From: a virus
Virus record (IMG/VR): IMGVR_UViG_3300029319_004764
Span: 1-24,942 of that record
Reading direction: 5' to 3' (one strand)
DNA length: 24,942 nucleotides
Shown here one piece after another: positions 1-6,747 of the stretch. How positions within the stretch are numbered: position 1 is the stretch's first letter; each line of letters starts with the position of its first letter. The notes beneath the pieces are model-generated. The model was not told where the DNA came from and did no database searches. It was given only the letters and a program-made list of their open reading frames with translations. Made by a program: the position numbers and the translations under genes.

Positions 1-331
1 AGTCTCTCCTGTCTCTGTCCTTGGGATGGATTGGCACATAGTAGATTGGTATTTGTCTTTTGTTGTCGCCAATGTTTCCTGAGTCATACTTGCGGTTGAT
101 GTATACTGGGTCTTCCACATACTCACCCAGCCTATGCCTGATTAGTGGCTGCATGTCGTCATGACACACAACCCAGATGGTATCGCAGCCAGCCCAAGCA
201 CACTCTAGGACTGCTCGCTCTACTGCTAGATAGTCTGGTCCGATTGGCTGTAGGCAGTCGTGCCAAGGGAAATTAAAATCAAGTGGTTGCCCTGCGGTGG
301 GTACAACGCCAGCTAAATGTCTTACACGCAT
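1..331 (-). CDS. Nucleotidyltransferase-like protein, partial (3' end outside window)
   Basis: This reading frame is open from an ATG at 331 to the window edge (110 codons), so only the N-terminus is seen. The start is supported by the common phage arrangement in which the ATG overlaps the stop of the upstream cysteine synthase gene by 10 nt. The N-terminus reads LAGVVPTAGQPLDF, followed by LQPI, LAVERAVLECAWAGCDTI and WVVCHDD. This resembles the opening beta-alpha-beta of sugar-phosphate nucleotidyltransferases and GT-A-fold enzymes: a G-rich turn after the first strand, a substrate-loop proline, a helix with an A-G-C-D-x-I turn, then a strand. The usual GxGxR/K signature is altered, so catalytic activity is uncertain. 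The family assignment is inference from the pattern. An alternative is a phage-specific glycosyltransferase-like protein. Confidence 0.5.
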   Translation of the reverse strand, partial: MRVRHLAGVVPTAGQPLDFNFPWHDCLQPIGPDYLAVERAVLECAWAGCDTIWVVCHDDMQPLIRHRLGEYVEDPVYINRKYDSGNIGDNKRQIPIYYVPIHPKDRDRRD

Positions 332-1188
332 GAAAGGTATCGTTCGCCTCTATCACAAAGTATTGTTACAACTATTCCATCTGGATCATTTTCTTCGATC
401 CATCTTTCCGATGCTAACACATTTGCTCCCGAACTTATACCCACGAGTAATCCTCTTTGGTGGAGTTGTTTCATTCTTTCAATGGCGTCATCGGTCTTTA
501 CCAATAATACCTCATCTACCTTGTCCAAGTCAACTAAAAACTTTGAGCCATCGCCAATACCTTGGATGCCATGTAACCCTTGCTCGCCTCCGCTCATCAC
601 AGGTGACTCTGCTGGCTCTATGGCTAGGGTTTTAATGTTGGGGTATCTCTCTTTTAGTCTGGCTGAAACCCCCATTAAGGTTCCGCCTGTGCCTGTGCCG
701 TCTAGAAATGCGGCGACTGGTAAGCCCTTGGTCTGCTCTAGTATCTCTGCGCCTGTGGTTTCGTAGTGGCACTCAATGTTATCTGGGTTGTGAAACTGGT
801 TGAAGTTGAAGAAGCCGGGGTCTTTACAGATCTTATTTCTGAGACCTATTGAGCCGTCAAAGTCACCGGGATCTGTTTCTATGACCTCTGCTCCGAACAT
901 ACGCATCATCTGCTTACGCTCCTCACTCATATTAGAGGGCATTACAATGATAACTGGGTAGCCTTTGTTAGCGCCGAACATGGAGACAGCGATACCAGTG
1001 TTGCCACTAGTAGCCTCTACGATGGTGTCTCCCGGTTTTAGATCGCCCCTTTCCTCTGCTTTCTTAAGAATATAATATCCTATCCTATCCTTAATGCTGC
1101 CACTTGGATTGTATGTTTCAAACTTCGCATACAATCTATCACCAAGCTTAATCAAAGGGGTATTCCCCACTAACCTGCTAAGGTCCAT
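322..1188 (-). CDS. cysK: Cysteine synthase (O-acetylserine sulfhydrylase), PLP-dependent
   Basis: This 288-residue protein is a fold-type II PLP enzyme that would make cysteine from O-acetylserine (or O-phosphoserine) and sulfide. The family landmarks are all present in order: LVGNTPL near residue 7, the PLP lysine K33 in NPSGSIKDR, the SGNTG substrate loop at 61-65, the phosphate-binding GTGTGGT at 164-170, EPAESPVMSGG at about 191-201, IQGIGDG at about 208-214, GISSGA at 250-255 and CDRGERYLS near the C-terminus. It is slightly shorter than typical CysK (about 310-320 residues) but nothing essential looks lost. CysK and CysM cannot be separated by eye, so the symbol is the broader choice. 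The gene begins 2 nt after the Gly/Met-rich gene and overlaps the next ORF by 10 nt, so it looks co-transcribed. It is best read as a phage auxiliary metabolic gene. Confidence 0.93.
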   Translation of the reverse strand: MDLSRLVGNTPLIKLGDRLYAKFETYNPSGSIKDRIGYYILKKAEERGDLKPGDTIVEATSGNTGIAVSMFGANKGYPVIIVMPSNMSEERKQMMRMFGAEVIETDPGDFDGSIGLRNKICKDPGFFNFNQFHNPDNIECHYETTGAEILEQTKGLPVAAFLDGTGTGGTLMGVSARLKERYPNIKTLAIEPAESPVMSGGEQGLHGIQGIGDGSKFLVDLDKVDEVLLVKTDDAIERMKQLHQRGLLVGISSGANVLASERWIEENDPDGIVVTILCDRGERYLSCV

Positions 1189-1190
1189 AT

Positions 1191-1592
1191 TTAACCGCCC
1201 ATCATTGATGCGCCGCCCTCTGCGCCGCCGCCCATGTTCTCCATTAACTTCTCAATCATCTTCATCATAATCATCATCATAATTAGCTTCATGAGCTTTT
1301 CCATATCCATCTGACCGGATTCACCCATCTGACCCATTTCAGAGCCACCGCCACCAATCTGAAGACTCTGCTCTGAACTCATGTTCTGAAAAGAACTGAC
1401 CTCGTTTGTAATATTGATGTTGATAGACTGACCGTCTTTGCCGCCCTCGGGTGTGCCACCCATCTCAACACCTTTATTGTTCTCGCTTCCTACTGCTGCC
1501 CCACCATCTGATGGTGTGACTCTTTGGCTAGACGCTGGGGCTGCGGCTGCACCGCCCCCTCCGCCAGCACCTACTGCTGCTGCACCTGACAT
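1191..1592 (-). CDS. Gly/Ala/Met-rich protein of unknown function
   Basis: I place the start at the ATG at 1592 (133 residues) because an AAGGAGG Shine-Dalgarno sequence lies 8 nt upstream. A longer frame starting at 1622 would put that site inside the coding sequence. I do not recognise the family. The N-terminal third is Gly/Ala-rich low complexity, the middle holds a more ordinary segment (GQSININITNEVSSFQ), and the C-terminal third is a methionine-rich amphipathic or hydrophobic helix at about residues 95-118 (MKLIMMMIMMKMIEKLMENM) followed by a Gly/Met tail. There is no signal peptide. It lies between an AT-rich unknown gene and cysteine synthase. Possible roles include a small virion or membrane-associated protein, but nothing in the sequence settles this. 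Confidence 0.7.
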   Translation of the reverse strand: MSGAAAVGAGGGGGAAAAPASSQRVTPSDGGAAVGSENNKGVEMGGTPEGGKDGQSININITNEVSSFQNMSSEQSLQIGGGGSEMGQMGESGQMDMEKLMKLIMMMIMMKMIEKLMENMGGGAEGGASMMGG

Positions 1593-1618
1593 AGTTTTGG
1601 TCCTCCTTGAACTCAAAA

Positions 1619-2533
1619 TCACAGCACCTCCACATTTTTTAACATAGAATTTAGATTCCTAGCAGAACTAGCATTTTTGCCATACTTGCAAATGATTTGT
1701 TCTTCTGTGCTGTTATTGATAACTATGTCACTAATGATATCTTTGCACTTTAAAGTATATTTTTCACACACGGATCTGCTTGCACTAACCAATAATAATT
1801 CTCTTCTATTATGGATTTTTGGGTTGCTCTTGTTCGGTCCCGATTTAGATCCTTCAAAGCCCGCTTGCCTCATTAGCGATGCTACTTTCATCCTAGATAT
1901 TGTGTCAGAATATTCAAAAGAATCTAGCTGCTCCCTAGACAGAATTGATTTGCAAATAATATCTCTATCAGTTTTTTTTGCGCCGTTTCTTTTGCTTGGA
2001 TAGATATAGATTTTATTCACAAAATTATCTCCCGTTTCTATAAATTCTACACTATTTTGATTTGAATGTTTCATATGAATTTTGTCATAAACCTCATAAA
2101 AAACATTTTGTTTTTCTAAGCTTATACCGGACACATTTTCTGAATTGAAAATATGTATTTTTTTATATGCAAAAGGATATTTTTTAGACTTACTATAACA
2201 CTCTATTTGGTTCTGAGATATTTTAATATTAGAAAAGGTGACGCTATTTAGAATCAATCCGGACATTGACAAACACATTATTATTTGATTTTTAACATGC
2301 GTCTTGGGGCAGCCAAAAGTACTTACGCCCTCGACACTGTTTAGAGAAAGATTGTAACAATCTAAATCAATTTGATTAAAATCTAAATGCGGTGAGCAAA
2401 GATCAAATAAGTTATTTTCTGCTTTCTTGTTGATGATGATTGGAAAGTCATTCAAATAACTAAAGATAAGGGAGGGCAAAGAGTGACCTATCACTATGTT
2501 TGCACCGTCAGATACTGATTGCTTGAGGGGCAT
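1619..2533 (-). CDS. Unknown AT-rich protein, possible dinucleotide-binding-like N-terminus
   Basis: This protein has 304 residues and no family I can name. Near the N-terminus, ANIVIGHSLPSLIFSYLNDF is followed by PIIIN. It has the strand / G-x-S-x-x-x-L turn / helix / strand pattern of FAD- or NAD-binding Rossmann domains, but the classical GxGxxG is absent, so a cofactor is conjectural. The C-terminal half is basic and polar, with TDRDIICKSILSREQLDSF, SLMRQAGFEGSKSG and RRELLLVSASRS segments. The ATG at 2533 follows the stop of the upstream secreted-protein gene with no gap, and the C-terminus runs 27 nt upstream of the chosen start of the next gene. Base composition is visibly more AT-rich than the neighbouring cysteine synthase gene, which suggests a recent or different origin. 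The reading frame is intact and the start is only weakly supported by a ribosome-binding site. Confidence 0.75.
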   Translation of the reverse strand: MPLKQSVSDGANIVIGHSLPSLIFSYLNDFPIIINKKAENNLFDLCSPHLDFNQIDLDCYNLSLNSVEGVSTFGCPKTHVKNQIIMCLSMSGLILNSVTFSNIKISQNQIECYSKSKKYPFAYKKIHIFNSENVSGISLEKQNVFYEVYDKIHMKHSNQNSVEFIETGDNFVNKIYIYPSKRNGAKKTDRDIICKSILSREQLDSFEYSDTISRMKVASLMRQAGFEGSKSGPNKSNPKIHNRRELLLVSASRSVCEKYTLKCKDIISDIVINNSTEEQIICKYGKNASSARNLNSMLKNVEVL

Positions 2534-2782
2534 TTAATTAGCTTTTCTATATGAATTATTAATTTCTTCTTTTTCAATTGCTAATTTAGGCGTCGTAAAA
2601 AAATCATTTTTATATTTATTTGTCTTCTTCATGTCATACAAATTGAACTCTCTTAAAACTTCAATTTTTTCAGACTTAGAATCTATAAATCTTATTTTAT
2701 AATTTATCTCATCTGGCTCATCTGCAAACACAGGACCAGCCATAGCCATAACACTAGCGATAACAATAATGGCAGCTTTCAT
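2534..2782 (-). CDS. Small secreted protein of unknown function
   Basis: The start is placed at the ATG at 2782 (82 residues), because AAGGAAG lies 8 nt upstream and the resulting N-terminus, MKAAIIVIASVMAMAGPVFA, is a textbook Sec signal peptide with AxA-type cleavage before DEPDE. The mature part is about 62 residues, charged and lysine/glutamate-rich, with no cysteines and no motif I recognise. It is the first gene after the terminator at 2801-2847 and its stop abuts the ATG of the next gene. A phage protein exported to the periplasm could act in superinfection exclusion, lysis timing or envelope modification, but that is inference from location alone. Confidence 0.7.
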   Translation of the reverse strand: MKAAIIVIASVMAMAGPVFADEPDEINYKIRFIDSKSEKIEVLREFNLYDMKKTNKYKNDFFTTPKLAIEKEEINNSYRKAN

Positions 2783-2800
2783 CAAGGTCTTCCTTTTCAC

Positions 2801-2847
2801 AAAAAAATAAGGCACTCATGGGTGCCTTTGAGCCTCTTGTGAGGCTT
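2801..2847 (-). terminator. Tandem-hairpin Rho-independent terminator downstream of the GroES-like gene
   Basis: Read on the minus strand, a first stem (AAGCCTC / GAGGCTC, loop of 4) at 2830-2847 is followed directly by a second stem (AAGGCAC / GTGCCTT, loop of 6) at 2809-2828, and then by a T-rich run at 2801-2807. The second hairpin plus T tract is a standard intrinsic terminator; the first reinforces it. It separates the GapR-like/GroES-like unit from the accessory genes to the left. Confidence 0.85.
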
Positions 2848-2886
2848 CGTTTGTAAATAGTGCGTAAGTATAGAAAAAGACATTAT

Positions 2887-3189
2887 TTATTCACCTTGCA
2901 CAAACATTCCCACAATATGATTCTCAAGAACAATCTCGTATTCTTCTCCGGCTACATTTACATTTTCAATCATGGTTCCATCGACAACAATTCTCGCCCC
3001 TTCCTGATAGAGAAGTTTATTATAAACACTATCCCTCTTGCAGTCGGTTGCAGTGGATTTTACAGTCGCTACAACATATTTGTCTTTAGGGACCACATAG
3101 CCCTCTGGCAAGAGGACCCCGGTATTTTCAGAGTCTTCTTGCTTCTGGGTCTGAATGAGCAGATGTCTATTTTGTGGTTTAAATCTCAT
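2887..3189 (-). CDS. GroES-like co-chaperonin (T4 gp31 analogue)
   Basis: This 100-residue protein has the length and layout of a GroES/gp31 co-chaperonin, the heptameric lid of the host GroEL chamber. In T4, gp31 replaces GroES to fold the major capsid protein. The N-terminal strand motif KPQNRHLLIQ is followed by a polar mobile loop (about 14-24) ending in the hydrophobic GVLLP that would dock on GroEL, then V-x-x-A-T-V, ARIVVDGTMI and a C-terminal GEEYEIVLENHIVGMF, which matches the usual GroES ending with an E-x-x-I/V-L. An AGGAGG site sits 6 nt before the ATG. The gene follows the GapR-like gene by 8 nt and is followed by a strong terminator, so the pair forms a short unit from the promoter at 3475-3502. 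Confidence 0.85.
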   Translation of the reverse strand: MRFKPQNRHLLIQTQKQEDSENTGVLLPEGYVVPKDKYVVATVKSTATDCKRDSVYNKLLYQEGARIVVDGTMIENVNVAGEEYEIVLENHIVGMFVQGE

Positions 3190-3197
3190 CTTACCTC

Positions 3198-3443
3198 CTA
3201 GTATGGAACCTTAGCTACTTTCTCGTACATATCAAGAAGCTGTTCAATATCTTCATCGTTTTTAAGCATACGATAAGCACGAATAGCAGAAGACATTTCT
3301 TCCTTACTCAGCCATCCGTTCTGAACATAGCTCTTCTTGAGATCTTTACGATGCTCTTGATAGGGCAACATCTCTGCCTCTACCTCTGCGAGGGCACGAA
3401 TAAAGTTTCCAATATACTCTTGTTTAGTTTTGTCGTCAGACAT
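3198..3443 (-). CDS. Small helical protein, possibly GapR/DUF2312-like
   Basis: This 81-residue protein is predicted by eye to be almost entirely helical, with a first helix rich in E, A and L (GNFIRALAEVEAEMLPYQE), a basic turn (HRKDLKKSYVQNGW), and further helices (LSKEEMSSAIRAYRMLKN and DIEQLLDMYEKV). The order of acidic coiled coil, a K/D-x-x-x-x-Y/A-x-x-x-G segment and a basic helix resembles GapR/DUF2312 DNA-binding proteins, but the match is by pattern only and it could be an unrelated phage helical protein. GGAGG lies 6 nt before the ATG. It is the first gene behind the near-consensus promoter at 3475-3502, so it is likely expressed early together with the GroES-like gene. Confidence 0.8.
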   Translation of the reverse strand: MSDDKTKQEYIGNFIRALAEVEAEMLPYQEHRKDLKKSYVQNGWLSKEEMSSAIRAYRMLKNDEDIEQLLDMYEKVAKVPY

Positions 3444-3474
3444 TCTTTCCTCCGGTTGTCTAAGTTACATATAC

Positions 3475-3502
3475 ATAATATACATTTCTGCGAAAATGTC
3501 AA
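3475..3502 (-). promoter_or_regulatory. Sigma-70-type promoter for the GapR-like/GroES-like unit
   Basis: On the minus strand a consensus -35 TTGACA (3502-3497), a 16-nt spacer and a -10 TATTAT (3480-3475) lie in the gap between the reductase stop and the next ATG at 3443. A run of seven A residues just upstream of the -35 could act as an UP element. The overlapping TATATT would give a 14-nt spacer and is less likely. Confidence 0.75.
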
Positions 3503-3511
3503 GCACTTTTT

Positions 3512-5380
3512 TTACTTAATTTCACATGCGCCCCCAGCGCAGGCGAGTTCGCCAGAAAGATCTGTGTTGTCCTCTATTTCAATAACCTTGGTTAGATCCA
3601 CCTCTTCCAAACTCTCTAACATGGCTTCGTAAGTCTCTTTAGAACAGTCTTCAAATGGTGCCTGCTTATAGGTCCCACCATCATACGGTAACACCGACAG
3701 CCCATTATAAACATTTCTATTTTCCCACATCCATTCGCCTACATCAGCCCACTCTGCTTCCTTGATTGAAACTGTAGCAGAAACATTATGGGTGTTTTGA
3801 CCATTTCTTGTCCCCGGCTTAACCCACTCATCGCTGATCTTTGCTACCCTTCGCAATAATTGTAGTGCACTCTCCGTTCTCATAATCGCTCCGTCTGGTG
3901 CTTTTTGGGGTACGGAGATTACCGCCGTGTCGTGAGGTCTGAAGTATTCATCCTCGACCATATCTGGGTGGTAGATAGACAGGTAAGTGTAAATCGCTTC
4001 ATTCTTTCCAACGCGGAGGCGTCGAATATAGTAATCATTATGCCATGCATGAATGCCGCTAGATGTCCCAAGGGTCAACGATGTAGTGCCTGCTGGTTTT
4101 ACAGTTGTAGTCCTTGCGGCTTTTTTCACTCCGATAAGCTTCGCAACTCTTTCATTTTCCATCATTACAACTTTAGAAGCTTCAGTGGTATTAAGATTTA
4201 AAATTTTACCAGAGGCAATGCCAGTCATGCTTACGCCAATGAGCGCCTCCTTCTCAGTAGTTCTTCTCCAAACATCGCGGAGATAATGGAAATCAGTGTA
4301 ACCAGCCTGAAGGGTTCCGATGAATGAGGCTGCTTTCACACGGCTATTTAATTCTCCTTGGCTATCGACATCGCTTACATTTACTTCTGTGAGATTGCAA
4401 AACTGATAGGGTCGTAGTGCTATTTCGCAACAAGGGTTGGTTCCCCAGTCTTTATCATTAGAGAAATAAAATCCCGGCTCACCGCTCCCTGACTCTTTTA
4501 CTCTCTCCCAAAGATCTTGGAAGTACTCTTTAGTAATTCTGTGGCGGAGGAGCACAACTGAGTTGTTTGCTCTACCTCGCTGTGGGGCTGTCTCCCACCA
4601 GTTGCCTGTCTTGGCAGCAATCATTTCGTTATCATCGGCAGAGAACAGAGAGATAAGAGCAGCGCGGCGGATGCCGCCAGCAAGAACTGCATCAGCGATG
4701 TGGCAGATCATATCATGGGCTTCAATTGTGGTGAGCTTATCTCCGTTTTCTTTAGCCTCAAACATGCCTTGGAGCTTTACAAGGCACTCTTTTAGCGGCT
4801 GCGGTCCCGGCGCTTTCCCTCCAGAGGTCACAAGCCTAGCCCCTTTTGGTCGAATATCTGAATAATCAAACCGTAGTTTAGAACCCCCCTTAAAATAAGA
4901 TTGCACCAAAGCCTTGACGGCATCAGCCCAGCCCTCAATAGAATCATTGACCAAAAATCGTCTGGTCCTCTTTGAGGCTGGTTTTTGGATTTCTGGTAGT
5001 TTCTCGACATGGTGTTTCTGTACGCTATAGCCTACCCCGGTGCCTCCCAGCAACAAAAACATAACCTCGCTAAATACTCGCCAATCATCAACAGGTGCGA
5101 AAGCACAATTATAAATACGATTCGGTGCCACCTCAATGGGCTTGCCCCCAAACTGCATTGAGCGCATAGAAGGTAAAACTTTTTTGTCATACACCATCTC
5201 ATAAGCAGATTCAATCTCCTCTGCCAAGTCTGGATAGCTCTTAATGTGCATTGCTTTGTTTCTATCTACAATCTCTGTCCATGTCTCCCTTCTTTCTTTT
5301 TCCTGTATGTATCTAGCATACTTCATGTGTACTGTGATATCCGACAGAATATCCCGTGCCACTTTGTCTTTGTCTGTCAT
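3512..5380 (-). CDS. nrdJ: Class II (adenosylcobalamin-dependent) ribonucleotide reductase, monomeric type
   Basis: This 622-residue enzyme reduces ribonucleotides to deoxyribonucleotides for phage DNA synthesis, using coenzyme B12 to generate the thiyl radical. The catalytic set is complete and has the spacing of the Lactobacillus monomeric enzyme: C92 (in YNCAF) and C328 (in FCNL) as the redox pair, the radical cysteine C317 with E319 and N315 in NPCCEI, and a C-terminal shuttle pair C614-x4-C619 in the last nine residues. GGTGVGYSV at 112-120 and PAGTTSLTLGTSSGIH at about 429-444 are typical of the family. It is about 120 residues shorter than the Lactobacillus enzyme. AAGGGG lies 8 nt before the ATG. 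Only 14 nt separate it from the helicase gene, so no cobalamin riboswitch fits. The host must supply or import B12. Confidence 0.95.
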   Translation of the reverse strand: MTDKDKVARDILSDITVHMKYARYIQEKERRETWTEIVDRNKAMHIKSYPDLAEEIESAYEMVYDKKVLPSMRSMQFGGKPIEVAPNRIYNCAFAPVDDWRVFSEVMFLLLGGTGVGYSVQKHHVEKLPEIQKPASKRTRRFLVNDSIEGWADAVKALVQSYFKGGSKLRFDYSDIRPKGARLVTSGGKAPGPQPLKECLVKLQGMFEAKENGDKLTTIEAHDMICHIADAVLAGGIRRAALISLFSADDNEMIAAKTGNWWETAPQRGRANNSVVLLRHRITKEYFQDLWERVKESGSGEPGFYFSNDKDWGTNPCCEIALRPYQFCNLTEVNVSDVDSQGELNSRVKAASFIGTLQAGYTDFHYLRDVWRRTTEKEALIGVSMTGIASGKILNLNTTEASKVVMMENERVAKLIGVKKAARTTTVKPAGTTSLTLGTSSGIHAWHNDYYIRRLRVGKNEAIYTYLSIYHPDMVEDEYFRPHDTAVISVPQKAPDGAIMRTESALQLLRRVAKISDEWVKPGTRNGQNTHNVSATVSIKEAEWADVGEWMWENRNVYNGLSVLPYDGGTYKQAPFEDCSKETYEAMLESLEEVDLTKVIEIEDNTDLSGELACAGGACEIK

Positions 5381-5394
5381 TCGTTTAACCCCTT

Positions 5395-6747
5395 TTAATT
5401 TTTAAATTCTTTATATATTTTGTTAATCTTGTCTGCTTGTCTTTTTGAATCCGGCTTTTCCACATCCTCTAGCTCACTCTCCAAGACCTCCAAACTGATA
5501 TTTGAAGTATCCATTCGAATAGGGAACGGTATTCCGTCTTTGCCGTTTCTGTTTTTAGCTACAAAAAATCTACCCGTGTTGTTCTTCTTGTCAGTTATGG
5601 TGCGTGATAAAGAGAAAATAAAATCAGCTACAAAGCACTTACTAAATGCTTCTGAGATTGATTCCATTGTGATTAGCTCTGCATTGAGACCGGAGCGATT
5701 TGTTTGAGATGCAGTCCAGACTGGACATTCGAATATTTGGGCAATCGCTCTCAACTCTTCATAGATTGACTCAAGATCATGCCTCTTCTCGCTGCCACGA
5801 GGTGCAGATACTGGCTTTAGCAAATCCCCGTAATCAACTATGATCATATCGATTGGAACACCCTGTTGTTTAAGTTTATCCAAATGCGCTCGTATGGTAT
5901 TTGTACTAGCGGATTTCGTTGGATACTCTTTAATTATAACATTCCCATTAATATCTTTAACCTTTTCGTAAATTTGTTCCTTAAGAGAAAACAAATCCTG
6001 TAGCTGTACTCCAGTTAGGCAACTGTCATATCTTTGACCGATTGTCGTATGGCACAGCTCCAAAGTGTAATGAATCACATTTAATCCTGCTTTTACCGCT
6101 TGTGCCCCAAGATGTACCAAAACCATAGATTTACCAGCCCCAGTTGGAGCAATGACAACACCAAGCTCTCCACTTCCCAAGCCTCCTTTACAGATATCGT
6201 CAACCCTTTCCCACCCAGTCGTGACTGGGTTTCTAGCCCTCAGAACATACCTGTCTTCAAAATCTTTTTTATAATCATATCCGTAATTGCTATCTGCGCC
6301 CAACTTAAGGGCGTCATTAATCACCGTACTGATTTCGTCAAAAGATGAATTATTCAAAAGTTTTACCGATTTCATCATCGCTTCTTTTAGCTTTTGCTTC
6401 TTACAAAAGTCTAAGGAAGTTTCCCTGACATAATCCGCATCCCTAATTATCTCAACATCGGTTATAGACCTCTTAAAATATTCAACAACCTGCTCTTTAA
6501 CAGCACTATCATCATCGGATATGTCAGATTTTATCAATGATCCCACAGCCTTCAGCGATGGGTGGACATCATATTTTTTTTTGTAATCATAAATTTTAGA
6601 AACTAAAACCTGTAGGTATTTTAGCTCCAAGAAGGATATGTCTAGAACTTCTCCTATCTGATCGCAAAAAGGTCTTTCCGTTATAATCAGATAAGCCAAC
6701 TTTTCTTGAAAGTCTTTCCCATATTTTGAAAAACTTGCTTGCTCCAT
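5395..6747 (-). CDS. Replicative DNA helicase, DnaB/T4 gp41 type
   Basis: This 450-residue protein is a hexameric 5'-3' helicase of the RecA-fold DnaB/gp41 family. The N-terminal ~170 residues are helical (primase- or loader-interacting region in relatives). The motor begins with GWERVDDICKGGLGSGELGV; Walker A is APTGAGKS at 200-207, the catalytic glutamate lies in YTLE (about 227-230), Walker B is MIIVDYGD at 301-308, and the sensor segment is TASQTNRSG at about 345-353. A charged tail follows. Its ATG overlaps the exonuclease stop by 1 nt (TAATG), which implies translational coupling. No primase gene is visible in the window, although DnaB-family helicases normally work with one. Confidence 0.92.
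   Translation of the reverse strand: MEQASFSKYGKDFQEKLAYLIITERPFCDQIGEVLDISFLELKYLQVLVSKIYDYKKKYDVHPSLKAVGSLIKSDISDDDSAVKEQVVEYFKRSITDVEIIRDADYVRETSLDFCKKQKLKEAMMKSVKLLNNSSFDEISTVINDALKLGADSNYGYDYKKDFEDRYVLRARNPVTTGWERVDDICKGGLGSGELGVVIAPTGAGKSMVLVHLGAQAVKAGLNVIHYTLELCHTTIGQRYDSCLTGVQLQDLFSLKEQIYEKVKDINGNVIIKEYPTKSASTNTIRAHLDKLKQQGVPIDMIIVDYGDLLKPVSAPRGSEKRHDLESIYEELRAIAQIFECPVWTASQTNRSGLNAELITMESISEAFSKCFVADFIFSLSRTITDKKNNTGRFFVAKNRNGKDGIPFPIRMDTSNISLEVLESELEDVEKPDSKRQADKINKIYKEFKN

Noticed and set aside
1438-1647. Plus-strand Pro/Ala-rich open frame
   Set aside because: It is the complement of the Gly/Ala-rich gene on the other strand; low-complexity GC-rich codons keep the opposite frame open.
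2884-2892. NATAAATA late-promoter-like site at the end of the GroES-like gene
   Set aside because: It overlaps the stop codon and lies upstream of a strong terminator; AT-rich stop-codon regions often create it.
5381-5394. Cobalamin riboswitch upstream of the reductase
   Set aside because: The gap to the helicase gene is only 14 nt, too short for a B12 aptamer, and nothing like the B12 box is seen.
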